Of a DNA stretch of 64,000 nt, positions 13,921 to 28,888 are shown one piece after another; position 1 is the first letter of the stretch, and the number at the start of each line of letters is the position of its first letter. The position numbers were made by a program, and so were the translations under genes. The stretch comes from Prunella strophiata (Eukaryota; Chordata; Aves; Passeriformes; Prunellidae), in contig JAZBQD010000019.1 in the NCBI GenBank assembly GCA_036583965.1, positions 20,835,085 to 20,899,084 on the forward strand, given 5' to 3'. Under the pieces are notes generated by a model. It searched no databases and was not told the origin of the DNA. It was given only the letters and a program-made list of their open reading frames with translations.

Positions 13921-14421
13921 TGCATTGTGAATTTTATAAAGAGCTGGAGGTTCACTGCCTCTTTCTTGATTTATCTAGTTATGTGTCTCATATTTAAGTT
14001 TTGCTTCTTTCAGGCTCTTTAAAATGCTAGAAGATATGTCTGGTATCTGTCCACACTAAGTCACAGATGTAAGTGCTTCAAATGCAAATATATACTTATA
14101 ATGACTGTGTTATAAGAATATGTAAAACCAGAGCAGAAGTGCAGTCATGCTAGCTCAAACTCCACTGAAGCCTTGACTCCTGCTGCTGGCATTAGACATT
14201 TATGTTTGCTGACAGATAATGGATAAACACAAGAGAAACCTGTAGAAGTACTTTTCTCTCACATATGCTAGTTGGAGTGGCAAGAATCAGTTAGGAAGTG
14301 GTTGTACCTGCAACTCTGTGTTGCATAGATTTTGTATTTCATGGTTCTTAATGGGCTTTTTGACCACATGCTGACATATTAGCTTTTAAAATCTATTTAT
14401 ATTTTTTTCTATAATATCATA

Positions 14422-14690
14422 TGGCACTCAGTTCCACATTTTGTATAAAAGCACTTCCTCCTGTTTGATCTCAGCCTGCTTCTGCCTTATTTCACTCTTC
14501 AACCTTTGTTTCATGAGAAACTGTAAGCAGTCATTGCCTAGTCAATTTCTCAGATACATTTTTAAAGACCTCTGTTATCACCACTTGGTTACCAATCCTT
14601 CATCATGAAGAATGTTAGCCTATTTAACCTCTCCTCATGTAGAAACCATTGCATATCCTGCAGCTTTTTTATTAATCATAGATCAGTTTT
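14422..14690 (-). repeat. Ancient amniote CR1 LINE fragment, minus strand
   Basis: The plus strand runs 'ggcactcagttccacatttt', 'aaaagcacttcctcctgttt', 'cttcaacctttgtttcatga', 'ttttaaagacctctgttatc', 'tatttaacctctcctcatgt' and 'agaaaccattgcatatcctg'. This is the antisense of the old CR1 (L3-like) family found across birds, turtles and crocodilians, in the right order over about 270 bp. It is strongly diverged, so the insertion probably predates modern birds. The part after about 14660 is uncertain. Confidence 0.8.
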
Positions 14691-17600
14691 TGAGAGCTGA
14701 TGGTCAAGTGAGTGCAATGCAGAAGGCAAGGCACAACACAGATTTACACAGTGACACAATAATAGTTTAGATTTTTTTTTTTTTTCCTCTATCAATTTCT
14801 AAATTCTGGTTTGCCATCTTGACTGCAAAAACATGTCCAAAAGTAACCAAATCTGGTCATTTGTTAGCATACAAACTAATTTTCAATGTTCTATGTGGTT
14901 AAGAAGATATATAAATCAGTGCCAAATGATGCATTTTTTTCTGTTCTGGCCTCAGTTTCTGACATTTTTGAATTGAAGGCCCTATATGTGAAGTAATTTA
15001 TTGATTCCTGAGATGCTTCAGAATGCCATCTGTTGAACTGTATATGGAGTGTGATCTACAAAGAAGCAATAAAGCTTTTAAGAGGATGCTGCATTTCTCA
15101 GTCATTCTAAGTCCAAGAAGCTGACACCTTTCTGAGGTCACAGAAGGCACCTGAGTAAGCTCCAGGGATGCCTGACAGGTTCACAGAGTCAGGAGGCAGA
15201 AGGAGAGCATTGTAATGCATAATCATTTAAAATGAACTGGAGCAATCCACACAAGATCAGTAACAGACAGAAGACTCTGTATCATAAATAGAAATGTGGA
15301 ATGCATTATACATTCCAGAAGTGAGGACACACTGCAGAATCTGCTCCGACTTGTTTCCTTATCTCTTTTTGATGGTAAATGGTCTTTATTATCATGCATG
15401 CTGTAAAGTGAATTAGGCTTAAATATAATGTCAAAATGCTGCCTGAATAAAATTAGAAGATGAGAATAGACCTGAGCTTTAGAGAAAATCACACGCAGCT
15501 GTATTTTGTAGCCCAAAAGACAGTTAAAAATGGAAAAATGATGGCATATGTTTGCCCAAAATAACCTTTATCTTCAAAACATCTGTATCATTTTGGATGA
15601 GCATGATATTTCACCCTGGTGTGGACTCTATTGTCCACTGAGGATCAGTAATGAAATACTTTTAAGGAAACTGCTCTGGTTTAAAGTTAGTAAGGTCAAA
15701 GAGAATGCAGACTAATATATCCTGTAACTACAGAAGCCAAGCAACTGCAGAATCTGGCTCTATGTGAAATGCAGTCTTCAGAAACGTGGGGCAGAAGCTA
15801 TTGACTCTTGCCAGGCCAATCAACCAGATACCAGTAGGCAAATCTTGGCAAAAGCAAGAGAAATCATTGACCTGAAAGTGTATAATCTAGATTTTTCTAC
15901 AGGCATAGTTTCTTTAAATCCTGTATAGGATGTGAATATAAAAGACATAACGAAAACACAACTCCTATACAATTCCAGACCTTGCCCTTGATTTAAAGTA
16001 AAAATATAATTTCTCATCCACTTCAGCAAAAAGAGAAAAATGTATCAGGAGTGAATGAATGAAATAAATGGATATTTGACAAGTTTTGAAGGGAGACAGA
16101 TACCTTTCACAGACTTCAGTTACATCTCTCCCTGTGCTATGATTTGTTTTCTAGACTCTAGTCTCCATTTCCCACACACTGTTTCCACCTTCAGCCCAAA
16201 GCTGTCAAAGTCTTTCTGCTCCTACTGTGCCTCTCCCTCCCCTGCAGTATTACTGAAGCTCAGCAGCTTTGGTCTTCTACTTTCAACATTACTCCTCTTT
16301 TTCTCTGCCACCCCTTCTTCTTTCAGACTCTGAGGAAAAGTGAGTGGCTCTTTAATACCAGCAGAGATACTGATTGTAACTCAAACACAAGCTTTTAAAT
16401 TTTCAGGGGAAAGATTTCTTTAAATCACGCATTATCAGAAGGTATAAAACTTATATGTGAAGATACAACAGCTATTACCTGAATTTTAACAATAATGATA
16501 TTATCCACAGTCTCAAATCAGATCAAGATTCTGTTATTTAGACACTACAGTACAAACAGGATAAAAGAGACCTTGTTGCAAGTACTGCTGCTTGGGCAAA
16601 GAAGCAACATATTTAGTACAGCTGACAAGGAAATAACAGCTCAGTTTTATGGTGAGTTATGATTTAAAAGATTAGCTTTTGTTCTATGCTTGAACAACTC
16701 CAAATGCCCTTTAAAAACAACCTCAAAACCAGAATGATATCAAAGTATCAGTTTTTGAATAATAATGCTTTTTTACTTACACCTCAATTTCAGACACACG
16801 ATTCAGCGTGTGCACGACAGCAAAGCACCCACTGGACACCTTGGAGGGTGCAACCCCCACAAAAGGATCCAGGCTTGACATCCGTGCTTCTGAACAGCTA
16901 AAAGCAGGGAAATTTCTCACTGCATCAGGAGCGTAGGAACAAGAACCTGCAAGATCTCCTTCCCACAGCAGTGCCCTGCCTGCAGCCTGCTGTGGTGAGA
17001 GAGCCTCTCCCCTCCTTGCATGACAGAACAGAGAGCACGACAGAAGACAGCCTTAGGAAATACCACTTATAGCCAAGATTAATGAAAGTGCAGAGGAAGT
17101 ATGGGCAGAAAAAGACTGTTTGGCTAAACATGGATTCCTTAATCTGGTTAGCCTGGGAGATTTCCAAAGAGGCTAAAAAAGACTTTATTTGGGAATGCAG
17201 TTAGTGCATGTGTAACATTAACTGAGATTATACCTTAATAGTCTACAAAATAACATTAGCAAAGATTATACTTATGCTTGTAGGGCCTTCTGACAAGAAC
17301 AAATTCAGGAAAAAAAAAAAGAAAGAAAAGAGAGAACAAAAATGTAATTGCCTGCCTATCAGCTCCACTATCATAATTACTTTCAAACTCTTGACATGGG
17401 TTGAATCAGATGAACACCAAATCAATTTTTGCAGCCAGCAATCATTGCATTCTTAGCTCATAAATTAAAATGTCACTGGTAGACTGAGTACAAAATAATG
17501 CCTGTTTCAGTATTTTAGCCTGCAGAGAGAGCAACATCTTTCTCCTTGTTTGTGAGTGTAGCTTGTATATCCTTAATCACTGTACAGAACATTACACTCA

Positions 17601-20600
17601 TCTAATTCAAACCAAAGTTTGCACCGCTGGATCCCACACAGGAAAACAAGAAATTATACACTTACCTACAGAGTGGGGTAGTTTATCCCCCTGGGTATCC
17701 AGAGCCCCATTCTAGATCTGGGGAGATGACAACATGAGTTTTTGTCTTGCCTGTGCACAGCAGCAGCATTGCAGCATTGGGGATTTGCTGGCTGCACACT
17801 GGTTCAGGGGAGGAAGTACCTTAAGCTTGCACTGCACTGTCCTCCTCTTCATCCTTTTCTGACCTGCAGTGAACCTCATCAGGCTGAAGCAATTAGAGGA
17901 CTCCCCAATACAAGGAAAATTCTCAAAAAAAAAGCCCCAGATTTTAAGGCCAGAAACTATTCATTGCTTGTGATTTCTTTAAGGAATAAATTGATCAGAT
18001 TAAATTTATGAGTCAGCAGCTTATGTTGAAACCTGACACATAATAACAAAGTGCTTATTTTCATATTGCCTTTTGTGTCTCATTTCTGAGTCTGAGTAGA
18101 TGTAATTTAATGTGCTGTTCTGTGCCCAGTACCTTGCCTATCACCTCTCCCTCTCTATTTTTAACCACAAACTCTGTGGCTGAGGGTCACAGAACCAGGC
18201 CACTGAGTTTACTTTTCATGTAACCAGAGATACCAAGATACCCCATTTTTTTCTCCTTTTTAGGGGCTTTTGCACTTTACATAACAATTAATTGAATTTT
18301 TAACTGAAAGCACATTGCTTAATCTTTAACTAATGATTGAGATAATTTTTTCTCATGTAATGCAACTAGCCAAACCACAAATACCCTGCTTTTACTCTGA
18401 ACTATCTCTAACTATCATACCTACTTTCCAAAAGATAAAACTTCAAGCACTTTACTCTCTCACCCCAGCAGAAAAGGAGCTATGAAGATCAACACAGGTT
18501 TAATTCCCAATTGGTTCAATATTCTCCTCCAAAGCTTCACCTCCAAATACCAATGAACAAGACATCCAGCTGTACTAGCAAATCCAACTGATAATTTTAA
18601 ATGCATTTCTGTAACAGCCAATGTCAGTATTCAGAATTTTGCCTCAAGGGATATATTTGAAGAGTTGAGGATTTTCTTCTGCTCTTTCTAGCCTTCAGAA
18701 GCTGAGCTATAAACTCATCGAAACCTGTACTGTAAAGTACTTTCTTATTTAGTAAAAATAGGATTGCTTATCAGTTCAACCCAACCAGCAGCCAGTACAT
18801 ATTGGAGTGTTGCATTTAAGGAAAGTTTCCTCTCTTTCTTACAGTTGATTACTTCTCTGGTTCAGAAAGAGAAATTTCCCTTTAAGTGGAATGGTTGACT
18901 CTTTACCTGATCAGTGGGGCAATTTGACCTCACAGGATGTGATTAGCCAAATGATCACAAGGTCTTCTGGGCTTTTCAGTAAGTTGCCTGCTACTGTCTG
19001 CCATGGGGAGCTCTGCACCTTTGTGCAAAAGCTTTCTGCTCAGCTGTGCCACCTAAGAGCTGACAACTGATTGCACTGGAGCTCAGCAGAGATATGGTCT
19101 CATACCTCTATGATATTGCCACTAGTACAGTACCAAAATGACAGTAGGTGCAGACTCACCAGGTACACAGATCACAGAAAAACAAGGAGAAACCTCTAAA
19201 TGTGCAGGAGCCAGTACTTAGCTGCTTCAGTTCTACATCAAATGAAGCCATGAATAAACTTACTCTTCTGGACCTCTTCCTCCAGATGACTCCCATTTTG
19301 GATAGAAACCCGTTTCTAACTTCCAGCTGTATCATATTCACAGTTGGGTAGCAGACATTTTGGGCCATGCAACCCTTTCGTTTAAAGAAATGGTTTCCCA
19401 GTCTCCTCTTTGTAAACACAACACACTTCCAGAGAGCAAGCATCTCTCTTTTATTCTTTCAGTATGCAAGCTAAAGAAGCTAAATTGTGAAATATTTCTT
19501 CTACTGAGACTGACTCCCAATTCACAATTTGTCCCTCAAAACCTTCTCTGTACCAGTGCCAAATCCTTCCAGTCCTTCTGGAACATGAGCAGGTATGCTC
19601 TGAAACAGCACTAAGGAAACTTGATTTTTTAAAATAAAATACTTTAAAGAACAATTCTGCTGTACAAAATAGTGGCACACTTATGTGAAGATGTTTACAA
19701 GTTTATTACTTTCACAAGTAGAGGAATACAGATAATTATGTTCTATCAGATAGAAAATCAGGTTAGCTATGAGACCACCAAAAGATCTGCCACCAGTTCT
19801 TAAGGGAGGGATTTCTAGTGGCTTAAATGCAATGACGTTTAAGGATCAGCCCAACATACTATTGAACAAATTCAATTCAGACCATCTACAAAATGGCTGG
19901 AAACAAAAATGTGTGCCTTGCTTGAGCACAGGAGGAAGTAAAGAGATCAAGCTGAGAAAAAAGGGCAGTTACTTTTCAAATTGTCATCTTTTATCTCTGA
20001 AGAAACACAAAAACTGAAACTGATAACTGTCTTGATGTGTTATCAGTTATAATAACTACATTATGGAGATGTAATACAGAGTAAGTCCCTTAGAAATTCC
20101 AAACTTAGAAATCAAATATAATGAATAAATGAGAAAGCCCCACATTCCATTTCAATTCTGCTCTCCTTATCTGCCATGCTAATATTTAGAAAGTAATTAT
20201 TGCTCTTGATGATTAAATTTTTTTTTTCTCTTCTTGAAATGACTGATTTTTCTTTTGAAGTCTGCATCACCCTGAAGGGAAAATATGTTTCTCAGCAGAT
20301 TTTTTTTCCTATTTGCCTAACAAGAAAAGGGGATTAGAAAAATTATAATAAAATGACAATAAAAATTAAAAAGCTAGGAACGAGCTAGGAAAGACAGATT
20401 TTTTTTTTTTTTTTAAATGAGGATTGTCTATGGGAATTCACAAAGAGAAAGAAGTGAAAACTTATGAGCTCATCACATAGGGTATGACACCTTCATGCTG
20501 CAATCTGGAGTTCCTGTAATGAGGTGAATGGGCACTGCTGAGAGCTCATTGCTGGGGAGAGGTTAAAATGAGTTCTGCATCACCAAGCCAGGCATTTTCA

Positions 20601-21175
20601 TTGTACCATATTGCACATAAATTTTTTTGCAGCATTATTGTGGCTGGGTTAGTTCTCTAAAGCCAGCACAAATGCATCTTATCCCAGAGTCTGAGTGTCA
20701 TGACCAAGTTAATCTGGGCAGGAGGGAAAGGAATTCACACTGTAAGGATGAAGGGAGGTGCGTGAACCTAGATGGTTGTATACTTTATCAATATAAAGAG
20801 GTTAAACCATGGAAGTTTAACTATAGACTCATCTATCCTCTATAATAAAAGGCAAAGTAAATAAAAACTTAATATACTATAGGATATACCAAAAGGAAAA
20901 TACGGGCATATGTGGTTTCTCATTCTGTAAACTTAAACCATTAAAGTGATCTAATGAGACATCAGGCTTTTTGGACGTATGGTATACTGAAACCATGAGT
21001 GAAACTCCCTAAGAATCAAAGCCCACACATAGGAATGCAACTCATCCCCTCCTGAGTTTCAACCCCTGAAATCAGTGTATGCCATGCAAATTATCTTGGC
21101 CAACCTTATATAGAATCTTACCACATAACTTGTGGCTCCACACCGCTGCAATGTGAACACGCTGGTGCAAAGTTT
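14691..21175. other. Non-coding DNA, no gene seen
   Basis: Unique AT-rich DNA with short poly-T tracts near 14770 and 20400. Several frames of 70-95 codons occur on both strands (for example around 15223-15516 and 19156-19443), but they overlap one another and show no motif. A small perfect hairpin lies at 20018-20048. Confidence 0.6.
20018..20048. repeat. Short perfect inverted repeat
   Basis: Arms 'aactgataac' (20018-20027) and 'gttatcagtt' (20039-20048) are exact reverse complements around an 11-nt spacer. Each arm carries a GATA-type core (TGATAA / TTATCA), so it may be read as two opposed GATA sites. A 10-bp chance palindrome in 64 kb is also quite possible. Confidence 0.6.
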
Positions 21176-21238
21176 ATGGTTGGACTCGATGATCTTAGAG
21201 GCCTTTTTCAACCTTAACAATTCTCTGATTCTCTGATT
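21176..21238 (+). repeat. CR1 LINE extreme 3' end
   Basis: The block 'ggttggactcgatgatct', then 'tagaggcc', 'tttcaacctt' and the tail units 'attctctg' repeated, is the terminal 60 bp of an avian CR1 in sense orientation. Only this stub is present, a severely 5'-truncated insertion. It lies 0.5 kb upstream of the poly-G block and 1.5 kb upstream of another CR1 end in the same orientation. Confidence 0.92.
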
Positions 21239-21458
21239 ACTGCACTCTGCTCTTGCAGAATGGCAGGCATAAGATGTGCACTATTATAGATGAAAGACAC
21301 TTTCTCCATAGCTCCTACATGAAGCTGAAAATGTTGAAACTAATACTTCAAAGCACTCTTTGATAAGAGTACTCAAAATACTTCATGACAAAGAAATTTC
21401 CTTTTTTTTTGAACACACCCTCAAGCCCCAAACTCATATGAGGTTGTTTCCAAGGGAG

Positions 21459-21516
21459 AAAAAAAAAAAAAAAAAAAAAAAAAAAAGAAAAAAGAAAAGA
21501 AAAAGACAAGGTATGA
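21459..21516 (+). repeat. A-rich tract
   Basis: An uninterrupted run of 28 A at 21459-21486 is followed by A-runs broken by single G. I see no retrocopy or SINE body upstream that would make it a retrotransposition tail. It is 235 bp upstream of the G run. Confidence 0.95.
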
Positions 21517-21749
21517 GGTCTTAGAAGATGACATACTGACCGTGATTCCCAGCTAAACCTTCGGATATCTGCTGAAGCAGCTACTCAAGCCAAACCATAA
21601 TTCACAGAAACAAGCTGGATAAGAGCCAGCTCTGGATGAAGTGATTGGCTTATTTTGGAATATGAAGTGTTTCCTCTTGACTGCAAGCCATGTTGACTGT
21701 CCTTGGGGAGATGCTAAGAAGAAACCTTGATCAGACATGAGACAAAACA

Positions 21750-22773
<1,024 letters not shown>

Positions 22774-22989
22774 GATCAGTATTGGGTTGTGTAATGGATG
22801 GCCATTCAATGCCTTTGTATCTGCAAAGTAGCTAGCTAATATCTGCAATAAAATAGATGTCTTCAGTTGCTAGAGAGGTTAAACATACATTTCCTGGCAT
22901 TGTTAGTGCTTGGTAAATCATCAGCAAGTTTTGTCATTGTCATCTTCTTTATTTTAAATACACTGCTTTTGAAGTTAATAAAATGACTT

Positions 22990-23130
22990 GTTTCTCCCTT
23001 GTGCTGGACCATTTGCATAATTATAAAGAGGGTTCATGAAAGAGAGTCAATGAGATAATTCCCACATGCAAATTAAAGATCTTTCAATTAACATGGCAGG
23101 ACGCGTGTGAAAACCATGCTAATGCAGTAG
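22990..23130. promoter_or_regulatory. Candidate POU/homeodomain enhancer element
   Basis: Two perfect octamer motifs face each other: ATTTGCAT at 23011-23018, continuing into 'aattat', and ATGCAAAT at 23066-23073, continuing into 'taaag'. A further 'tcaattaacatgg' follows. The octamer is the classical POU (OCT) site, and ATTA cores are homeodomain sites. The stretch has no repeat or frame. Enhancer activity is an inference from motif density only. Confidence 0.3.
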
Positions 23131-26100
23131 AAGATATCCCTAGTGGCACTTCAGTAATCTGTCTGTATGCTAAGGCATCTCTTTGTCTCACTTTGCTTTG
23201 TCACTGGTGGCCTTTGGGCAAGAGGGCTGTGGAACAGAGCAAAAAACTAAGCTTTTTGGGAAGGAACTTTACTTCAATGTTACTGGTGGTGTGGGAGAGC
23301 AGTAGCTTACCCTTAATCTTTTTTCAGGCAAAAATCAAATTGATTGATTAAATAACCGTGTCTCTTCATATCAGGGAAAAAATTTAATACAAGTCTGATT
23401 TCCAGAAAGCTTTTTCATTCACAGATCAATTTGCTTCTAGTTCCCCTTGTGAAAGGTGACTTCCCTCTCTTGTCTTCAGTAATAATATATGCACTACTTT
23501 CATATGGCTTCCCTTGTTTCTCTGCTTACAATTAATGGCCCCTCAGAACAACTACTGAAAAGCAGATATGAGTCAAAAAGGACACTGGATACCTGGTAAC
23601 AACTTAGCTTATACCTGATAAAAAGCAATGAAATCACACCTTTAGAGTTCATATATATATGAGTTGGTGATCAATTTCAAAATCAGAATTTAATATTTCC
23701 ATGAGTATAAAGATGCTAGATGATCCTTCACAGAAGTATTACATCTTTTCCTCAAGCCTGGGGAACATTAAAGACCAGATACCAGAAGACAGATGCTTGC
23801 TTGCTATTGTGGCACCCTGCTGGCTTTCTAATCACTGAATAAATTTTCAAAAGCAGCTCTTACCCAGGAGAAGTGATGTCCCTGGGTCTTTCAGCAAAAC
23901 AAACAGAACTGTACTATTTTAGGTGCTAGTTGCTCCTTACTCCTGAACTGGGACCTGAATTAGAAGTCTGCAAGTCTGGAAATCAAGAGTCCCTATGTGA
24001 GCATGTCACAACTCTTCCATGAAGGTATCTGCTTTACTGGCATCATGCTGATATCCTCCCCAGGAATCTGCAGTAGCCCTAAAAACTGCTTCTCAGGGAA
24101 AAACTTACTGATTGCCTTAAAAAAAACCAACCCATCAAGCAAAACCCCAAAACCTGCGGCTTGCTCTAGGTAGGAATAATTCAGCAGAGTTATGTATTTA
24201 TGTGGATGATGAACTAACAGCAGTGACTGTCACAAACTCAGAACTATGTTAAAGAAAGCAAGAAAGTTATCTTTGCTGAATGCACTCAAATTGTGTTCGT
24301 TTGTTTTTGGTTTTTTTTAACCACAGACATTCTCTAATTAAAGGAATATGACTTTCACAAACAGGAATAATCTCCTATCACCTAATCACGAGGATGAACT
24401 GGTAGTAGACTTTGTATTAGTATCTCTCTCTCTCAGTTTTATTACTTTCATCACCAGCCCACAGGTCATCCTTGTAGGTATTCTGTTTCCTGGTACTGAT
24501 GTATCATGGAGCACAACCTAATTTCATGGAATAAATACAAAACAGGGAATCATAAACCATTATTGTAGGGCGAACAGCTTTTTCCCTGGCTTCTGCACCA
24601 TACTGGTGGAGCAGACTTAATTCCTCTCATCTCCACTTCAGGTGCAAATCAGTTTCCCATTCAGGTCTTAGTGCTCAAAATTCACAAGGGAAATAGTGCT
24701 GAGAATGAATCCAGCTGACACACAAGCCTGGGAGCACAGCAAAGTTTGCAATGAAGCAACTGTAGCTCCCACATTGTGCACATAACCTCCAAATCCTTGG
24801 AGTTCTCATCCACCTACCAGCATTTAAGAATAAAAAATTATTATTACAAAAAGCTGCTGTATTCACATTCCTGTGCCTCTGGATTTGACCAGTTTATAAA
24901 GTGGTTCAAACAGATCAACAGTTTTAAATGTTATTTTTGTGGTAGCAAATAAATATCAGGAGTTCATTCTCAGCAGGCTATTAGTTTTATAATAATTATT
25001 AATACTAGTTGTTTTATTATGTAGCACTAACAAAGTAAACTCAAGCTTTTCCAGCACATTTTAGCTTTAACAAAGCAATTACTTGAGTCAAAATCATGTA
25101 TCAAATCGAGCAACTTCTAGCAAGAATTGTATTTCTGTCTTCAAGTCTTTGTTTTTCAAATAGTAAGGCATAATAACTTCTTGAAGAATTAGTAATCAAT
25201 GTGTCACTCCTCTAAGTAATTATTTTACTTGAAACAAGTAATAAGACTGTGTTCCCATTTGAGGGCACATGTAATTGCAGTGTATTGTTAATTCTGCAGT
25301 CTTTTGTACAGAATGAATACTCAACTTTAATAATCATAGGAAACTATCAAACTATCTCTAGTGTACATTCTCTAGAAAAAAAGGAATGAAAAAAGTTAGG
25401 ACTCTGAGTACCTTTTTAAGTTTCAAACTTCAGAGAAAAACACAATTTACTGAAACATACTCTGTGTGTGGTATTTGTGTGCATACTCAGCATGTCCTAA
25501 GGTTTTGTTTGTTTGCTTGCTTTTTTGAAAGAAAACTATAGGCCTAGTAGAACTTAGAATCAAATGGGCTGGTTTCTTTATGCTTGTCTCTTCCATTGCA
25601 TTTTCTGCCATACAAAGACCACAGCACAAGGCTCTTCTCTGCCTCAGCTTCACTGCCTTTACAGTACAGAAAAATAAAACCATCTGCAGTGAACATTATT
25701 GTCATCAGTAATTGTTTTCTAAGCGCTTTAAGGTCAGTAATACACATTCTAAACATTACTTGTTTTTAAAAGATAACAAATTAAAGTTAAATATGATAGA
25801 ACTTTTCAGCTTAATATGTGTCTTAGGACACATTAGAACTTGAAGTTGCATTTTTGGAATGAATTTTCATGTAAAATGAAACAGATATTTTACAGTCTAC
25901 ATAAACACTATACTTGAGTATGAGACATCCATCCACAGAAGGTGTTCAAGAGCTGATGGATATGGCCCTAAGTGAACTGATATGACCAGACCTACTGTAA
26001 AAGGCTGTTGGTGGAGCTCCTTGTTAGTAAGAGCATTCCTGGACTGTCCTCACTATTCTGCACTTCACAAGTGTGAACCTCGTGTGAGCACACAAATGGA

Positions 26101-28884
26101 CAGACAGCAGTGAAACCCTCAGTGTAAACAGCACCTGGCAGCACACAGGATGCAGGCAAGGCTGTGCTTTGAGCCAGCTCTGGTCCCAAAGCTGATTATA
26201 CCTATTACCTCATGACTGTGCCTCTGCAAAGTCTTTCCTCACAGCTGGACTTTGTCTGTGGGCATTGTCCTGAGTTAAAGCACACAGATGGCTTTCCTAC
26301 TGCAGAGAGCTCAGGGAACGTGCACAACTGTCCACACCTGGCTGTGCAGTGCTGTAATGTCACCTGCCACTACAGAACAGCACCATTTATCCCAGACTCC
26401 AAAAGTACAGGTGTCACTGCTGTGTCTCTGTCATTGCCTCTCACAGCCCTGTGCTTTCAGCACCGTGCTGGGGCTTGAATTAATTGCTGCCAAAGAGAGA
26501 ACTGCAGCTTGTCAGCCATCAGGACAGCCCGTGGTCACTCATCACACACCGCTGACACAGCACCAAGATGAAGCTGGGTGTCCAAGCTGGATGTTTATGT
26601 TCCTGCTCTTATTTTGGCCGTTTGTTTGTGGTTTAATGCCTATGTGGTTCATTTCAGGGCAATAAATAGCTTTTTGAGCAAACTAATTTGTACACAGCTG
26701 CAATTAATCAGAGTGCAGAGAAGAGTGCACCAGAGCTGAACGCCCTGCTGAAACACATGGTTGTGCTGCTGCCACACACTCCTGCACTCCTGTGAAGGTT
26801 AAGCCAAATTGCAGAGCCCTGGGAATTTGAGCTTGCACACATGCTGGCTCTCCCCCCACATCAGGTCTGTTAGGGAAAAGCTTGAATGATTTCCACCTGG
26901 AAGCCTCCTGGGGCTTACAGCCATTAGTTGAGAAGTTTAATAACCACTGGCAGGGGGGAAAAAAAACCACCAGAAACAAGCAATTCACAGAACTTTTCCA
27001 ACTGCACAGCTGAAATGTAGTATCTAGTCCTGTTCCTGACTGTTTTCTTTATATTGACTGATCCTCAAAACTTTAATGGTATGAAAGCAAAATGATAGCA
27101 TCCAGATGGCAGCTCCTGGTTACAACAGAGCAACCTGATAAGGATCCAGTAGTTTTAGTTGTTTCTACTGGTTTCCATCTGAGTGCAATAAGAAGTAAAT
27201 ATTCCCAAGGACAGAGAAGCTGAGGTGTACAGAGCAAGGTGTAATGTTTTAAAGCTTCTGGAGTGCAGACTGGGTTCCTGCAAACCTTGAGGATTGATCT
27301 GCACTTGTACTGAAGGATGTGATGACTCAAGTGAAAATTGTGAGTTCTGGTGCCAAACAGAACTCTGAAATGAGAGAAAAATACTACTTGGTGGCACCCA
27401 TCATGCTTGGGGCATGCAATGGCTTGTAAGATGGTTATTAAGATTATTAATTAGGTTAGTCATCATTTGCCTAAGGTATATCCAAGAGTTACAGGGAGGA
27501 GGTTCAGCATTCACTACGAAAATCTTGTCATTTAAGACAAGAAAAGCAGATGAAAACCAGAAAGATTATGTTTGAAACCTGAACCTCTTTCTAATACATA
27601 GATGCTCTACATAATCACTAAGATGACTAATATCCTTTAAGTATTACTGCTCAATGAGTCTTAAATGCAGAAGAACAGTGATTGTGCAAATGCCACAGCT
27701 ATTACAAGTGATTCTTCAAAGGTCAGAGTAAAAGGTCCTCCCACATGTGCCATTATTTTATGGAGGATAGTCCCAAAAGAGACTAGTATGAGATATCCCA
27801 AAAACACAAGATCATGTAATCTCTGCTTTAATATTGTTGATTTCAAAAGTGGTAGAATCAATTTTTGTGACTTGATTGAGAAACAAAAGGCAACATAGAA
27901 GTGAAGTTCTGATTGTATGGGCTTGCTGAAGCTAAGGGAAGAGAATTTCACTTTCCTACCCATTTTACTTTCCTGTGCAAACACATACAGCCTAGAAGCA
28001 ATACCTTGAATAAGGGAAGCACTTCAGCTAGGGAGTAAAGGCACGTGGCCCAAGAGTTAAAACCTATAGATGCCCCTCCAGTAAATTCACATTAGATAAT
28101 TAGTGTCAGGTTTCTACTTTCTTCTTTGCAAACTCTTCAATGGCTTCAATAATTTACCATTATCTTGAAAAGGAGGGATGAGAAAAAGGGCACTCCAAAT
28201 GGCTGCTTAAAGACATAAGCACTGCGGTATGCACTTGGGGAATTCTAGTTGCAGGGCAGAAAAACATCTGCATAGATCTTAAGGAGACTGAACTTGTGAA
28301 CCCTGGAGTTTAAAGGCTTTTTATGATTCTGTACAAGTTGTGTGTGCTTTTTCTTCTGACCAGAACGTTGCTCTCCTAAGAAGCAAAAGTAATTACAGAG
28401 TTGATTCCCATAAACTCATAGATAGTGTTATTATTTCTCTTATTTACACCATGCACATGCAAACATATTCAACAGGCTATTGTCTGTGTCACAGACAAGA
28501 AAAAGGAGTCACCATTTCAAGATTAATCATAACAGTGGGGATAAAAAAAAGAGCCAGGCCCAGAGTTTGATGATTGACAGTTCTGAAGGTAGTGAGATGC
28601 AGTTTTGGGCTGAGAAGCTGAGACGATTTCTATGTGGGCAATAACAACTGCACATGCAACATCAGCTGAGAAACCAGAAACCCAAGCAGGACTTCCCATC
28701 ACACTTTAGCAAGGATAAAAAGCTGTTATTGCAGCCCTAACATAGTGTCTTCTGTTATTAAAGGCTGCAAAATACAAAGCTATAGATCAAGTAAAATTTC
28801 TTATTTCAGTCAGAGACAGAAGTCCAGACTTCTAGTTTCTGCTGCTGGTTCTCATATTAGACTTTACTTTATAGGGCCATCACT
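23131..28884. other. Non-coding DNA, no gene seen
   Basis: Unique sequence with a short tract of (tc)n near 24424-24435. A block at about 25940-25990 ('aaggtgttcaagagctgatg') resembles a snippet of CR1 sense sequence but is too short to call. Overlapping frames at 26212-26665 carry no recognisable domain. Motif-rich patches at 26590-26720 and 27420-27490 are treated separately. Confidence 0.6.
26590..26720. other. Possible conserved non-coding element
   Basis: A repeat-free patch with 'ggcaataaatagcttttt', 'caaactaatttgtacac' and 'agctgcaattaatcagagt', combining homeodomain cores, an E-box (CAGCTG) and AT-rich spacers. It resembles the core of vertebrate enhancers, but conservation is unknown. 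Confidence 0.2.
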
Positions 28885-28888
28885 ACTA

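Noticed and set aside
25935..25990. Short CR1-like snippet
   Set aside because: About 50 bp with imperfect similarity and no 3' tail; too short to separate from chance.
26212..26665. Two overlapping plus-strand frames of 88 and 125 codons
   Set aside because: They overlap in different frames with no motif; composition follows local CT- and CA-rich DNA.
28315..28340. 'tatgattctgt' resembling a CR1 tail
   Set aside because: The upstream 'ggactcgatgatct' block is missing.
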